This document shows, piece after piece, positions 7,413 to 15,835 of a stretch of DNA of 25,373 nucleotides. A program made the position numbers and the translations under genes. A model generated the notes under the pieces. That model was not told where the DNA came from, ran no database searches, and was given only the letters and a program-made list of their open reading frames with translations. This DNA comes from an uncultured Clostridia bacterium (GTDB taxonomy: Bacteria > Bacillota > Clostridia > Oscillospirales > Ruminococcaceae). The stretch lies in the NCBI GenBank assembly GCA_937901805.1, contig CALDJI010000056.1, positions 1-25,373 on the forward strand, written 5' to 3'. Every line of letters begins with the position of its first letter. Position 1 is the first letter of the stretch.

Positions 7413-8081
7413 TCAGATATGGAGTCTTTTTTTCAGTTCCGCCTTGGGATCCATTTTTGAAAACACAAAAATACCTGCCAGGGAAAGAAAACTCACCAGA
7501 ATACAGCACAGGGAAGGCCATCGAACAGTTGCCCATCCCGTAAGCAAAAACAACAATGGAATTAACCCAAACAGGCCGTTAACAATAAGATAAATCAGAT
7601 AATCTTCTGGACGGCTATGCAAAACGCGCGCCAAGATAACAATGGCAAACATTGCAAATAAAAACAATACTGGTATCACATAGTTCACAGACCAGCGATA
7701 AAATCCTGTTAAATAGTCTATAACTCCCACACAGATACAGAGGATTACTGCAAGGTATAAAACCCCTTTTGTAATATTATGCCTCTTTTTAATTGCCGTC
7801 GCGAGAATCAACCACATACAGGCAATTCCCGCAATCACGATCAAAGACCACCAGATTTTTGTCGGTAAGAGGATATTGATAAGCAGTGAAACCGCGCCCG
7901 CTGTAATGGACGAAAAGATCAGGATGCGAAAAAACAGATGGTACTGGCGGTAATAGGAGGGCAGGTTTGGAAAAATTTCTTCCTGTCCCGGTTCTGCTTC
8001 TCCTGACAGCTTTCCCTGGCAAAGCGGGCAAAATGTCCGTTCTGCTCCGATTGTAACCCCACATTTTTCACAGGTTTTCAT
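7413..8081 (-). CDS. Zinc-ribbon membrane protein, DUF6320-like
   Basis: A 222-residue protein. The N-terminus has a zinc-ribbon, CEKCG plus CPLCQG, followed by a short linker and about six hydrophobic helices, then a basic tail. This build matches the DUF6320 proteins found beside alpha/beta hydrolases and acyltransferase-like proteins in Firmicutes; that association is from memory and should be checked. The start is ATG at 8081 with AGGAGG 7 nt upstream; a GTG at 8084 is in frame but closer. The start nearly abuts the stop of the upstream gene (TAGTGATG), so the two are likely translated together. Function unknown; a membrane partner or zinc-dependent scaffold for the other two enzymes is inference. 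Confidence 0.7.
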   Translation of the reverse strand: MKTCEKCGVTIGAERTFCPLCQGKLSGEAEPGQEEIFPNLPSYYRQYHLFFRILIFSSITAGAVSLLINILLPTKIWWSLIVIAGIACMWLILATAIKKRHNITKGVLYLAVILCICVGVIDYLTGFYRWSVNYVIPVLFLFAMFAIVILARVLHSRPEDYLIYLIVNGLFGLIPLLFLLTGWATVRWPSLCCILVSFLSLAGIFVFSKMDPKAELKKRLHI

Positions 8082-8083
8082 CA

Positions 8084-9367
8084 CTATTCCTCCTCGACTT
8101 CCGGCATAGGAGAAGTTTCAATACATACAGAAATCCCTTCGGACGCCAGCATACGGAAAAAATGTTTTTGTACCTGGGTGGAAACAAATCCACTCATAAA
8201 AGTCACAGTCAACTGATCCTGATAAGAACAGACGCACGCTTGTAATTTATCAGTCCCTGTCATCAGGTCAAACCGATCAATATAAGGCCGTACGGATTCC
8301 GGCATGGTAATCTTTCCGACATTGGATAGAGAAGCTGTTGTTGCAACCCGCGCATACTTACTGGCAAACCCAAGAACCAGATCCTTCACGCAAAGCGGCA
8401 CTGCTCTTGCAACAAAATTATGCTCAATCGCAGAAAGCTGCACCATCCTCTCTTCAATCCGTTCTCTGGACAGCTCCTTTTCAAAACTCTGTTTCACACT
8501 GGCCAGAACCTGTTCCAAAGAGGGGTTCTCCTGTCGTTCAAACAAATAGCGTACCTGCATCACGCCAAAAAAATTCCTGGCCGTAGCAGATTCATAATAA
8601 TTGCGCAGATTGATAGGGACGTCCAAGGAAACCGGCCTGCGGCGTGCAGTAACCGGCATTTGCTCTGCAATCCCCAAAAGCATGAGCGCACAAAAATATT
8701 CCGTCAAAGTCGCTCCATGGGACTTTGCGGCACGCAGGACCTCTTTTACCGGCATAGTGCCCTCAATTACATGCTGTCTGTTTTGAGGAAGCAGGACGCC
8801 TTTCAGTTGATAGGCCGGAATGGTCTTCTCCCTCTTCACCTTCTTTTTGGGATTATAATACTTGAGAAAACTGTCCTCCCCTTTTTCAAAAACAGAGGCG
8901 TCGTAGTCCAGTTCCAAAACCGGATCTCCGGGTATTTCCGGATGTGCTAATGCAAGATACCGGCAGGTCAGCGTCCTCAGGAATTCCAAGGCGCCTGTCC
9001 CATCCGATAGTGCATGATAGATTTCCAGATTAATTCGTCTGCGATAGTAGGTCACTTCAAACAACAGATTTTTCCGATTACGATCATAGAGCTCGCTGCA
9101 CGGCGGTTTATGTTCCGGCAGAGCCAAAGGCCTTATCTCACGGTGTTCCAGATAATACCAGAACACGCCACGTTTCAATACAGAGCAAAAGACCGGGAAT
9201 TTCCCAATTACATCATCCAATGCCTGCTGAAGCAGTTGTTCCTGTACCGGTTCTTTGAGCTGGCAGGAAAAACGGAAAACCTTTGTATCCCGTTCATTAC
9301 TAGTCGGCGGAAAAATTTTTGCCGCATTATCCAGTCGATTCCAATCAGCACTCTTTAAAAAGCTCAT
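8084..9367 (-). CDS. Condensation-fold acyltransferase-like protein
   Basis: A 427-residue cytosolic protein of the chloramphenicol-acetyltransferase/condensation fold. The active-site signature HxxxDG is present as HALSDG (H118, D122, G123) in the expected N-terminal position, preceded by strand YRRRINLEIY. A second-half segment VPINLRNYYES resembles the family's DVPVNLR-type strand. Proteins of this class (alcohol acetyltransferases, PapA-like) join an acyl group to a hydroxyl or amine. Its ATG overlaps the stop of the upstream hydrolase gene by four bases (ATGA), and it nearly touches the zinc-ribbon gene downstream. The substrate is unknown; no carrier protein or NRPS module is nearby, so a free-standing lipid or alcohol acyltransferase is more likely than an NRPS domain. 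Confidence 0.75.
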   Translation of the reverse strand: MSFLKSADWNRLDNAAKIFPPTSNERDTKVFRFSCQLKEPVQEQLLQQALDDVIGKFPVFCSVLKRGVFWYYLEHREIRPLALPEHKPPCSELYDRNRKNLLFEVTYYRRRINLEIYHALSDGTGALEFLRTLTCRYLALAHPEIPGDPVLELDYDASVFEKGEDSFLKYYNPKKKVKREKTIPAYQLKGVLLPQNRQHVIEGTMPVKEVLRAAKSHGATLTEYFCALMLLGIAEQMPVTARRRPVSLDVPINLRNYYESATARNFFGVMQVRYLFERQENPSLEQVLASVKQSFEKELSRERIEERMVQLSAIEHNFVARAVPLCVKDLVLGFASKYARVATTASLSNVGKITMPESVRPYIDRFDLMTGTDKLQACVCSYQDQLTVTFMSGFVSTQVQKHFFRMLASEGISVCIETSPMPEVEEE

Positions 9368-10296
9368 TTTCCTCTCTCCTCACTGAGAAACCGGTTGATA
9401 TACCGATATGCCTTTTTGACATGTGCAAACCGGGGGCTGAGGGATAGAAACCCATGCAGTGCGTCATGAATCCGATGGATCTCCACATGGTTTCCAAACT
9501 GCATCAGTTTTTTCCCATAAGCTTCCCCTTCATCCCGGAGGGGATCGTATTCCGCTGTAATAATCAAAGTATCCGGCTGATGATCCAAATATTTGGAAAG
9601 CAACGGGGCGAAATACGGATTTCCGCGGTCCTCCGGTTTCCCCTGATACAGCTCCAAATAGTCACAGACTTTTTTACTGGTCAGCAAATACCCCTTTCCA
9701 TTTTCATGAACAGATGCAAAAGGGGAGGTTTCACTGTGATCGTGATAAGTCGCCGGATAGATTAATATTTGCTTCCCCGGGAAAAATTCTCCTCGATCCC
9801 TTGCCATCAGGGAAACGGCAGCCGCTAAATTTCCACCTGCACTGTCCCCGATCAAAGTAATTTCCTTCGACCGAACCCCAAACAGAGCTGGATCTGAAAA
9901 AATTTCCTTTGCCACAAGATAACAATCCTCCAGTCCTGCCGGAAAAGGGTGTTCAGGCGCCAGACGATAGTCCACGGAAACAACCCGGTGTTTTGTGATA
10001 CGCGCCATATTGGTACACACCTTATCATAGCTGTCAATATTCCCAGTCACCCAGCCGCCTCCATGGAAAAACAGCAGTACCGGGAATTCCCCTTTTACTT
10101 CCGGAGAAAAAATACGCACCGGAATCTCATGATCCCCTGCATCAACCTTATGATCCCATATTTTATAAAATGGGCGCAAAACATGGGCATGGGTCAAATT
10201 AATGGCTGCACGCTGTACCTTATAGGTATGTTTTGTATCCAGATCGGGATACGACAGGGCTTTTAAAGCCTGCCTCATCACTTTATTAATTGCCAT
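9364..10296 (-). CDS. Alpha/beta hydrolase of the hormone-sensitive-lipase type
   Basis: A 310-residue esterase. Family landmarks: oxyanion-hole HGGG (78-81), nucleophile elbow GDSAGG (Ser152), catalytic Asp251 in AEYDPLRDE and His281 in DALHGF. This is the HSL/acetyl-esterase (Aes-like) group, which hydrolyses short-chain esters. Segment VDYRLAPEHPFPAGLED is also typical. No signal peptide is seen, so it is cytosolic. It overlaps the acyltransferase-like gene by ATGA, and the ribosome site is weak. The pairing of an ester-making and an ester-cleaving enzyme in one operon is notable. It lies 22 nt after the DUF896 gene and may share its promoter. Confidence 0.88.
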   Translation of the reverse strand: MAINKVMRQALKALSYPDLDTKHTYKVQRAAINLTHAHVLRPFYKIWDHKVDAGDHEIPVRIFSPEVKGEFPVLLFFHGGGWVTGNIDSYDKVCTNMARITKHRVVSVDYRLAPEHPFPAGLEDCYLVAKEIFSDPALFGVRSKEITLIGDSAGGNLAAAVSLMARDRGEFFPGKQILIYPATYHDHSETSPFASVHENGKGYLLTSKKVCDYLELYQGKPEDRGNPYFAPLLSKYLDHQPDTLIITAEYDPLRDEGEAYGKKLMQFGNHVEIHRIHDALHGFLSLSPRFAHVKKAYRYINRFLSEERGK

Positions 10297-10318
10297 GTCC
10301 TTTTGCTCATCCTCTATT

Positions 10319-10516
10319 TTATTGTTTTAACTTTTTGACGGTCCCATCTTTTTCCACAACATAAGCCCTGTCCAGGGTTGCTTTGACATTTTTCCGGACA
10401 GCATGCAGATATTCCTCCCGCAATTGCTGCTGTTCCTGCTTTTCCTGTTCTGTCAAGCCTGTGGAACGCTGCTTGCGGGACAGTTCACTGATTCGGTCTA
10501 TTTTTTTCTGTTCCAT
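10319..10516 (-). CDS. DUF896/YnzC family small protein
   Basis: A 65-residue, highly charged, mainly helical protein. The segments IDRISELSRKQRSTGLTEQE, REEYL and VKATLDRAYVV fit the DUF896 (UPF0291, YnzC-like) family. In Bacillus the relative lies in an SOS-controlled operon, but I see no LexA-like box here. AAGGAG lies 9 nt before the ATG. It is followed after 22 nt by the hydrolase gene. Molecular function is not established for the family. Confidence 0.88.
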   Translation of the reverse strand: MEQKKIDRISELSRKQRSTGLTEQEKQEQQQLREEYLHAVRKNVKATLDRAYVVEKDGTVKKLKQ

Positions 10517-10544
10517 ATCAAAATTCTCCTTTTCCTATGCTCTT

Positions 10545-10553
10545 ATCATAACA
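10545..10553 (-). promoter_or_regulatory. Extended -10 promoter upstream of the DUF896 gene
   Basis: On the minus strand TGTTATGAT is an extended -10 element about 29 bases before the start codon. No good -35 is visible. Confidence 0.45.
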
Positions 10554-10572
10554 CAGTAAAACTGGGAAAACA

Positions 10573-10607
10573 CAGATTTTTTGTGAAATCGCTCTTCTAA
10601 AAATCTG
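10573..10607. repeat. Inverted repeat upstream of the DUF896 promoter
   Basis: CAGATTTTT (10573-10581) and AAAAATCTG (10599-10607) form a perfect 9-bp dyad with a 17-nt spacer. It lies between the terminator of the upstream operon and the DUF896 promoter. It may be an operator or a second weak hairpin. Confidence 0.4.
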
Positions 10608-10613
10608 ATTTAC

Positions 10614-10646
10614 AAAAATCCCCCAGGAAATTCCGGGGGATTTTTT
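10614..10646. terminator. Terminator of the nifS-thiI-cinA/sortase operon
   Basis: AAAAATCCCCC (10614-10624) pairs with GGGGGATTTTT (10635-10645) across a 10-nt loop. A and T runs on both sides allow use in either direction. It is 11 bases beyond the stop at 10657. Confidence 0.9.
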
Positions 10647-10656
10647 ATTCAGACAG

Positions 10657-13299
10657 CTATTCGGTTGTCGTATTATCAGAGGATGTGTCTGAAGGGGTGC
10701 TGGATTCTGAATCCGGCTGTGACTCTTCCGGCTGCGATTCTCCGGGTTCAGAAGAGGGGGGCGATTCGGATGAACTCTCCTCACTTGGAGTGGAGGGCTC
10801 TTCCGGACGTGGCGGCGGAGTATAGGATTCCTCCGGTTCTTCCGGAACAGCAATATCCGGTTCGGAAGATGCCGGCGGAGTGTAAACCGGCGGTTCTTCC
10901 TCTTCCTCAGAAGACACATTCTCCGGTTCCGAGGAGCTTTCCTCACTCTCTGCATCAGAGGATACCGGCGGCTGTGCGTCCGGATCGACATAGCCAAACA
11001 TATTTTCCTTTACATTTGCATAACCGCCAACCGGGTTAGGTGATGAAGTCACATCGCCCGGCGCGCTTCCTCCATACTTGAGATACCAGCTTTCCGGCAT
11101 CAGCGGGTTTGCATTCTGGGAAATTGCGGCCATATCGACTTCTGCGCTCTCGCCCTCCCGTACCTGGCGGGCGACTACGACAAAATACCCATGATCCAAC
11201 TCTTCCGTCGGGGTAGCCAAAGTCAACAACGTATCCCCAAAGGTAACATCCACCCCTGTCTTCAGATAAGAGCGGATAGAAACCTCATTGACATACCAGT
11301 CAAACTCTTCCTCGCTTCTGGGATACAGAAATTCCCCGAACGCAAGTGAATTTGCATCTGTTCCTTCCGATGTCGTCAGGAACGCACCGATAATTTTCCA
11401 CTGAGCTTCCTCATAAACCGTATCGAATTGAATCACCGGATGTTCCCGGTAATAGCTGAGATCCTTATAATTAACCAGGTTGCTGAACATGGTATTATCG
11501 TTCAGATTACTCCCATACAGTACCATATTGGAACCTTTGATCCGCGCATCGTTTCGATAGTCCATAAAAATAGTGCCGCGCTTATCCTTCTTTTTCCGGA
11601 AGTTCTTTTCCAGATAGGCGCTGTTATCTTTCCCCCGGACAACCGGATAATCAATTCCTGTGTTTTCAATTTCCAGCCAGCCGGCAATATCCTCATTTAT
11701 TTTATAGAGCCCGGCAAATTTGGTCAAATAATCATCCGGATACCCATTTGGAATACTGGTCGATTCCGTGAGTAAATGTTTCAGGGATTCATTCTGTTTT
11801 TGGGAGGTAAAATAGGAACCATAGTGAATACCGATAAAAATCAGGCATCCAATACAAATCAGCGTTCCCAAACTGAAGAAGATCTTTCGGACAATTTCTC
11901 CTATAGAATCTGCTTTCGAGGGAATGCAATACCCCAGCACCTTTTTATACCATGGTTTTTTTGCCGCCTTACCGTTTTCTTCCACTTGCCGGGAATTACC
12001 CTGCGCCTTTTCTTCTGCCTGCTGTCCCCGGTTTTTGGGTTCTTTTAACATTCCAGTATGGCTGACATCATATGCCTGCGCTGCAATGGACTGTACGCCG
12101 TCCGTACAAAGGCGCAGAATATGACATATCCAGGAACCGGCGTCGGCAATGGACTGTGCAGTGGCGGGAAACTCCTGCACCCATTCCTTTCCATCCTGGT
12201 AAACCGCAGCAAAAACAAGGTTCTGTGGCGTTTTTTTGGACAGAGCGATAGCCTTCTGTGTCGGAGAGACAAAAGCCACGCCAAAAGCAGACTGTGTCAA
12301 ATCGCTGGCAGCTTTTGCAAGATACATAGCGGCTTCTTTACTGACAGGAGAAAACTTATCTGTAACCTTCTGAGGAAGATAGGACAGCGGTTCATTCATA
12401 CCGCTGTCAACCACCACAGCCGTACCCTGTTCACATTCAAGCAGACGTTTTGTTATAGCATTGGCGCTCCCAAGTTCACACAAGGCAACCGACTTTTCCG
12501 AAGCATGCAGTTTCTGACAGACAATCTGTTCAATTGTATCCTCATCCTGACCGTAAACACAGTCCCCCAACAGTTGGGATACCTGTTTTATTACAGACGC
12601 ACAGGCATGTTCTGCATGGTGGCGTGTGTTTGCTTTCGCATGAATATGAATCTGAATTTCTCCCTCTTTTTCTTGTACTTCCACAGAGGGATTCATCATC
12701 CCAGTCAAAACGCCGAGTTTTTGCTCAGCTTCAGAAAGAGAGAGCCCTACAGCTTTTACGATATGATTTGCTGTCATATTGGAAGAACTCTGTTCTAAAA
12801 ACGGCAGAACCTCCTGTTGAAACATATCTGCAAGTTCCTCCGGATCTCCCGGCAAAAGCAGGATCAATTTATTGGTTCCCTTGATGGCAAACCCGCAGGA
12901 TACCCCAATCTGATTTTTGAAAATGACCGCATGACGGGGAAACATCGCCTGATGAACATAGGCCTCATTCATGCTCTTTCCCATCCGATCAACATAATCC
13001 TTTACCCGGCTGAGAACTTCTGCATTAAGTTCCAAAGAAAGGCCAAGAGTCCGGCAGATACAGTCTTTTGCGATGTCATCTTTTTCCACGCCAAGTCCGC
13101 CGAGAATCATGACAACCTCGCTGCGGTCCAGGGCAGACGCAAACATGCGCTCCAGCCGTCCGGGATTCGTCAAAGCGGACGCCTGTCCGGACAATGTTAT
13201 CCCGACATTCTTCAACTGTTCACGCAGATACTCGATATTTCTCAGTGACGAATCAGACACTTGCTCCTGTCTGCCGACTACGATAATTTCTGCATTCAT
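10657..13299 (-). CDS. CinA-like protein fused to a membrane-anchored inactive sortase B domain
   Basis: An 880-residue fusion. Residues 1-170 match the CinA N-terminal (MoaB/MogA-like) domain, with GGLGVEKDD near 67-75 and LLPGDPEEL near 148-156, but the usual GTELL motif after MxAEII is replaced. Residues 175-400 follow the CinA middle and amidase regions, yet the ESCTGG and GIAGP motifs read ELGSAN and AFVSP. A linker precedes one membrane helix (about 472-492). Residues 520-715 align with class B sortases, closely with the one at 6354-7124, but the catalytic residues are gone: His is Ser597 (YGSN), Cys is Pro697 (LATPT) and Arg is Tyr705. Residues 770-880 are a Ser/Glu/Pro-rich tail with no LPXTG. 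Expected topology: CinA part inside, sortase fold and tail outside. It is third in the operon, 23 nt after thiI, with AGAGAGG before the ATG. Binding or sensing rather than catalysis is inferred. Confidence 0.85.
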   Translation of the reverse strand: MNAEIIVVGRQEQVSDSSLRNIEYLREQLKNVGITLSGQASALTNPGRLERMFASALDRSEVVMILGGLGVEKDDIAKDCICRTLGLSLELNAEVLSRVKDYVDRMGKSMNEAYVHQAMFPRHAVIFKNQIGVSCGFAIKGTNKLILLLPGDPEELADMFQQEVLPFLEQSSSNMTANHIVKAVGLSLSEAEQKLGVLTGMMNPSVEVQEKEGEIQIHIHAKANTRHHAEHACASVIKQVSQLLGDCVYGQDEDTIEQIVCQKLHASEKSVALCELGSANAITKRLLECEQGTAVVVDSGMNEPLSYLPQKVTDKFSPVSKEAAMYLAKAASDLTQSAFGVAFVSPTQKAIALSKKTPQNLVFAAVYQDGKEWVQEFPATAQSIADAGSWICHILRLCTDGVQSIAAQAYDVSHTGMLKEPKNRGQQAEEKAQGNSRQVEENGKAAKKPWYKKVLGYCIPSKADSIGEIVRKIFFSLGTLICIGCLIFIGIHYGSYFTSQKQNESLKHLLTESTSIPNGYPDDYLTKFAGLYKINEDIAGWLEIENTGIDYPVVRGKDNSAYLEKNFRKKKDKRGTIFMDYRNDARIKGSNMVLYGSNLNDNTMFSNLVNYKDLSYYREHPVIQFDTVYEEAQWKIIGAFLTTSEGTDANSLAFGEFLYPRSEEEFDWYVNEVSIRSYLKTGVDVTFGDTLLTLATPTEELDHGYFVVVARQVREGESAEVDMAAISQNANPLMPESWYLKYGGSAPGDVTSSPNPVGGYANVKENMFGYVDPDAQPPVSSDAESEESSSEPENVSSEEEEEPPVYTPPASSEPDIAVPEEPEESYTPPPRPEEPSTPSEESSSESPPSSEPGESQPEESQPDSESSTPSDTSSDNTTTE

Positions 13300-13322
13300 A
13301 GAAAACCTCTCTTTCTAAGCAG

Positions 13323-14495
13323 CTACAGACGGACAATTTCCACTTCAATTCCACAAACCGCTTCCTCAATCAAACGCTCGATTTCCAATGCCTCTTCCGC
13401 ATGTTCTACCATAGAAAGAGATGGTTTGGTACGCGGATGGCGCGGGGTAAATACCGTACAGCAATCCTCATAAGGGAGGATAGAGGTCTCAAACGTGTCA
13501 ATTTTTCTAGAAATCTCTATAATCTCATTTTTATCCATTCCAATTAACGGACGAAATACCGGCATAGAACATACCTGATCTGTACAGGCAATCGCCTTAA
13601 GCGTCTGACTAGCCACTTGCCCCATGCTCTCACCGGTGATCAAAGCCTCACAATTCCCCTTTTTTGCAACTTGCTGGGAAATGCGCATCATAAACCGGCG
13701 CATGATAATGGTAAACAGGTCTTCCGGGCAATGCTCGCGGATTTGCTCCTGGATATGTGTAAAGGGAACAATATGCATTTTAATCGTTCCGCAGTATTCA
13801 CACATTTTTTGCGCAAGTTCCAGAACCTTTAACTTTGCGCGCTCACTGGTATAGGGCGGGCTGACAAAATGAATCGCATCCAGAATAAGTCCGCGTTTTG
13901 CCATCATATAGCCTGCTACCGGGCTGTCAATACCGCCCGAGATCAACAGCATTGCCTTTCCGCTGGAACCGATCGGGATTCCCCCCGCCCCATGGATTAC
14001 GCCTGCATGGACATAGGCCGCAAAATCACGGACTTCTACTGTAACCACGACATCCGGATGGTGGACATCCACCTTGAGATGGGGATTTTTTGAGAGCAGG
14101 TATCCTCCCACTTCCCGGCAGATCTCCGGAGACTGGAAGGGAAAGCTCTTATCCGAGCGTTTCGCCTCTACTTTAAAAGTACGCACTTCAGAAAGGGCGT
14201 CCTTTAGGTATTCAGCGGCATCCCGCTGAATGACCGGAAGCTCCTTCTCCGTCACAAGGGCGCGGGACATCGCGGCTATCCCGAATACTTTTTTGAGGAT
14301 TTCCACGGCTTCATCCAAATCAATCGCCTCATCCTCCGGCGAAACAACAACTGTGGACTGCGCCCTGGAGATTTTAAATTTACCAAGCACCGAAAGCCTG
14401 CGGCGCATATTTTTTATCATAATATCCTCAAAAGTAGCCCGATTCAGCCCTTTTAAAGCAATTTCTCCATTTTTTATAAGTATAATTTCTTTCAT
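13323..14495 (-). CDS. thiI: tRNA 4-thiouridine synthetase ThiI
   Basis: A 390-residue enzyme with the order NFLD-THUMP-PP-loop. The THUMP region spans roughly residues 60-165, including VHHPDVVVTVEVRDFAAYV. The adenylating PP-loop is SGGIDSP (186-192). GESMGQVASQT and CSMPVFRPLIGMDKNEI are typical ThiI segments, and EDCC near 344-346 lies where short ThiI proteins carry conserved cysteines. There is no C-terminal rhodanese domain, as in Bacillus. It activates U8 of tRNA with ATP and inserts sulfur received from a cysteine desulfurase, which is encoded directly upstream with no gap. It may also contribute to thiamine thiazole synthesis. Confidence 0.96.
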   Translation of the reverse strand: MKEIILIKNGEIALKGLNRATFEDIMIKNMRRRLSVLGKFKISRAQSTVVVSPEDEAIDLDEAVEILKKVFGIAAMSRALVTEKELPVIQRDAAEYLKDALSEVRTFKVEAKRSDKSFPFQSPEICREVGGYLLSKNPHLKVDVHHPDVVVTVEVRDFAAYVHAGVIHGAGGIPIGSSGKAMLLISGGIDSPVAGYMMAKRGLILDAIHFVSPPYTSERAKLKVLELAQKMCEYCGTIKMHIVPFTHIQEQIREHCPEDLFTIIMRRFMMRISQQVAKKGNCEALITGESMGQVASQTLKAIACTDQVCSMPVFRPLIGMDKNEIIEISRKIDTFETSILPYEDCCTVFTPRHPRTKPSLSMVEHAEEALEIERLIEEAVCGIEVEIVRL

Positions 14496-15632
14496 TTATC
14501 TGCTCCTGAAAAGTTTTTGTCTGGCCATTGCCAGGCTGTCAACCAATGCCTGGACATCTTCTTTGGCGCTGTATTTACTAAAGCTTACACGGATGGCGCT
14601 GTCCACCCGGCGGCGGGAAAGTCCCATCGCCTCAAGCACATGGCTTTTTGCACCCTGTGCACAGGCAGATCCGCTGGAGACATAGATCTGATTCTGCTCA
14701 AGAAAATGCAGTACAATTTCCGACCGCAGCCCAATCGCAGACAGATTCAGTACATAGGGGGATGCATCCGGCGGGGAATTAATCACAATTTCGGGAATTG
14801 CCGTAACATTTTCCCTGAGCATCTCATTGAGTTCCCGCACGCGGCATTCCTGTTGTGCAAGTTTTTCACAGGCCAGTTCCGCCGCAAGGCCAAGACCGGC
14901 AATCAGCGGCACGCACTCGGTCCCCGGCCGCAGGCGTTTTTGCTGTTCTCCGCCGAACGTACGGGGTAAAATCCTTGCTTTTTCTGATTTATAGAGAAAC
15001 CCAATCCCTTTTGGCGCATGGATTTTATGTCCGCTTGCAGTAAGCAGATCCACGCCAAGCGTACGCACAGAAACCGGAAGTTTCCCAAAAGCCTGTACCG
15101 CATCACAGTGAACCGGGGTGTTTGGGAAATGCCGGTGCACCGCCTTTGCAAGCGACGCAATATCAAGGACGGCACCTGTTTCATTGTTGACAAGCATGGC
15201 TGTTACCAGGGAAGTATTCTCGTTCACGGCTCCTATCAGTTTTTCTATTGGGAGCGTACCATCCGGTTCCGGTTTGACAAAGACGACTTCAAACCCCTCT
15301 TTTTCAAGTTCCCGGCAGGATTCCAGCACAGACGCATGTTCTATGGCCGTAGTGACAATCCGCGTCGCTGTTCTCCGCTTAGCATAGGCCGCTCCAAATA
15401 CTGCCAGATTATTTGCCTCTGTTCCTCCGGAAGTGAAATAAATTTCTCCCGGTTTCGCACCGATGCATGCAGAGATCTGTCTGGCAGCCTTCCGCATCAC
15501 TTGTTCTGCCTGTAAGCCCAGTGCATGCAGAGAAGAGGGGTTTCCGTAGCATTCCAACATGGTTTGATAGATTACATCCGCCACCTGCGGATCCACTGCT
15601 GTGGTAGCGCTGTTATCCAGGTAATGAAGCAT
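14496..15632 (-). CDS. Cysteine desulfurase, NifS/IscS type
   Basis: A 378-residue PLP enzyme. Landmarks: LDNSATT at the N-terminus, GGTEANNLA, IEHASV (PLP-stacking His), CDAVQAFGK, the PLP lysine in SGHKIHAPKG (about K203), and the catalytic cysteine in SSGSACAQG (about C324). It releases sulfur from cysteine as a persulfide. Gene order with thiI implies it is the dedicated donor for tRNA thiolation, like Bacillus NifZ; a wider role in Fe-S assembly is possible. Start is ATG 15632, with GGGTGG 8 nt upstream; a GTG at 15644 is in frame but lies on top of the ribosome site. It heads the operon with thiI and the CinA/sortase fusion. Confidence 0.95.
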   Translation of the reverse strand: MLHYLDNSATTAVDPQVADVIYQTMLECYGNPSSLHALGLQAEQVMRKAARQISACIGAKPGEIYFTSGGTEANNLAVFGAAYAKRRTATRIVTTAIEHASVLESCRELEKEGFEVVFVKPEPDGTLPIEKLIGAVNENTSLVTAMLVNNETGAVLDIASLAKAVHRHFPNTPVHCDAVQAFGKLPVSVRTLGVDLLTASGHKIHAPKGIGFLYKSEKARILPRTFGGEQQKRLRPGTECVPLIAGLGLAAELACEKLAQQECRVRELNEMLRENVTAIPEIVINSPPDASPYVLNLSAIGLRSEIVLHFLEQNQIYVSSGSACAQGAKSHVLEAMGLSRRRVDSAIRVSFSKYSAKEDVQALVDSLAMARQKLFRSR

Positions 15633-15699
15633 CCTTTTTACCACCCTTTACTTCCCGCTTTCGCCTTTTTTCCCGCTTTTTCGCAGAAATACAGCTTTT

Positions 15700-15728
15700 A
15701 TTATACATTTTTGAAAAGAGTAATGCAA
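15700..15728 (-). promoter_or_regulatory. Sigma-A promoter of the nifS-thiI operon
   Basis: On the minus strand TTGCAT (15728-15723) and TATAAT (15705-15700) are 17 nt apart. The leader to the start at 15632 is about 60 nt. It diverges from ypeB. Confidence 0.75.
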
Positions 15729-15835
15729 TTCCAATCCGATGATTTACATATTTTTTATGAATTCCGGGAAGAATATCCCTGTAATTTTGAGCAAGCAGAT
15801 CATCTTTCCCAGATATCTGGATGGAGGAACCGATT

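Noticed and set aside
8420..8950. 176-codon plus-strand frame
   Set aside because: It is antisense to the acyltransferase-like gene with its HxxxDG motif and shows no protein family features.
8084..9367. NRPS condensation domain
   Set aside because: The HxxxDG motif fits the fold, but there is no adenylation or carrier domain anywhere near, so a free-standing acyltransferase is more likely.
10518..10997. 159-codon minus-strand frame rich in Arg and Pro
   Set aside because: It is an out-of-frame reading of the low-complexity Ser/Glu/Pro tail of the fusion protein and runs through the terminator.
12058..12798. 246-codon plus-strand frame
   Set aside because: It is antisense to the CinA-like part of a well-supported gene, has no family pattern, and its codons mirror the opposite strand.
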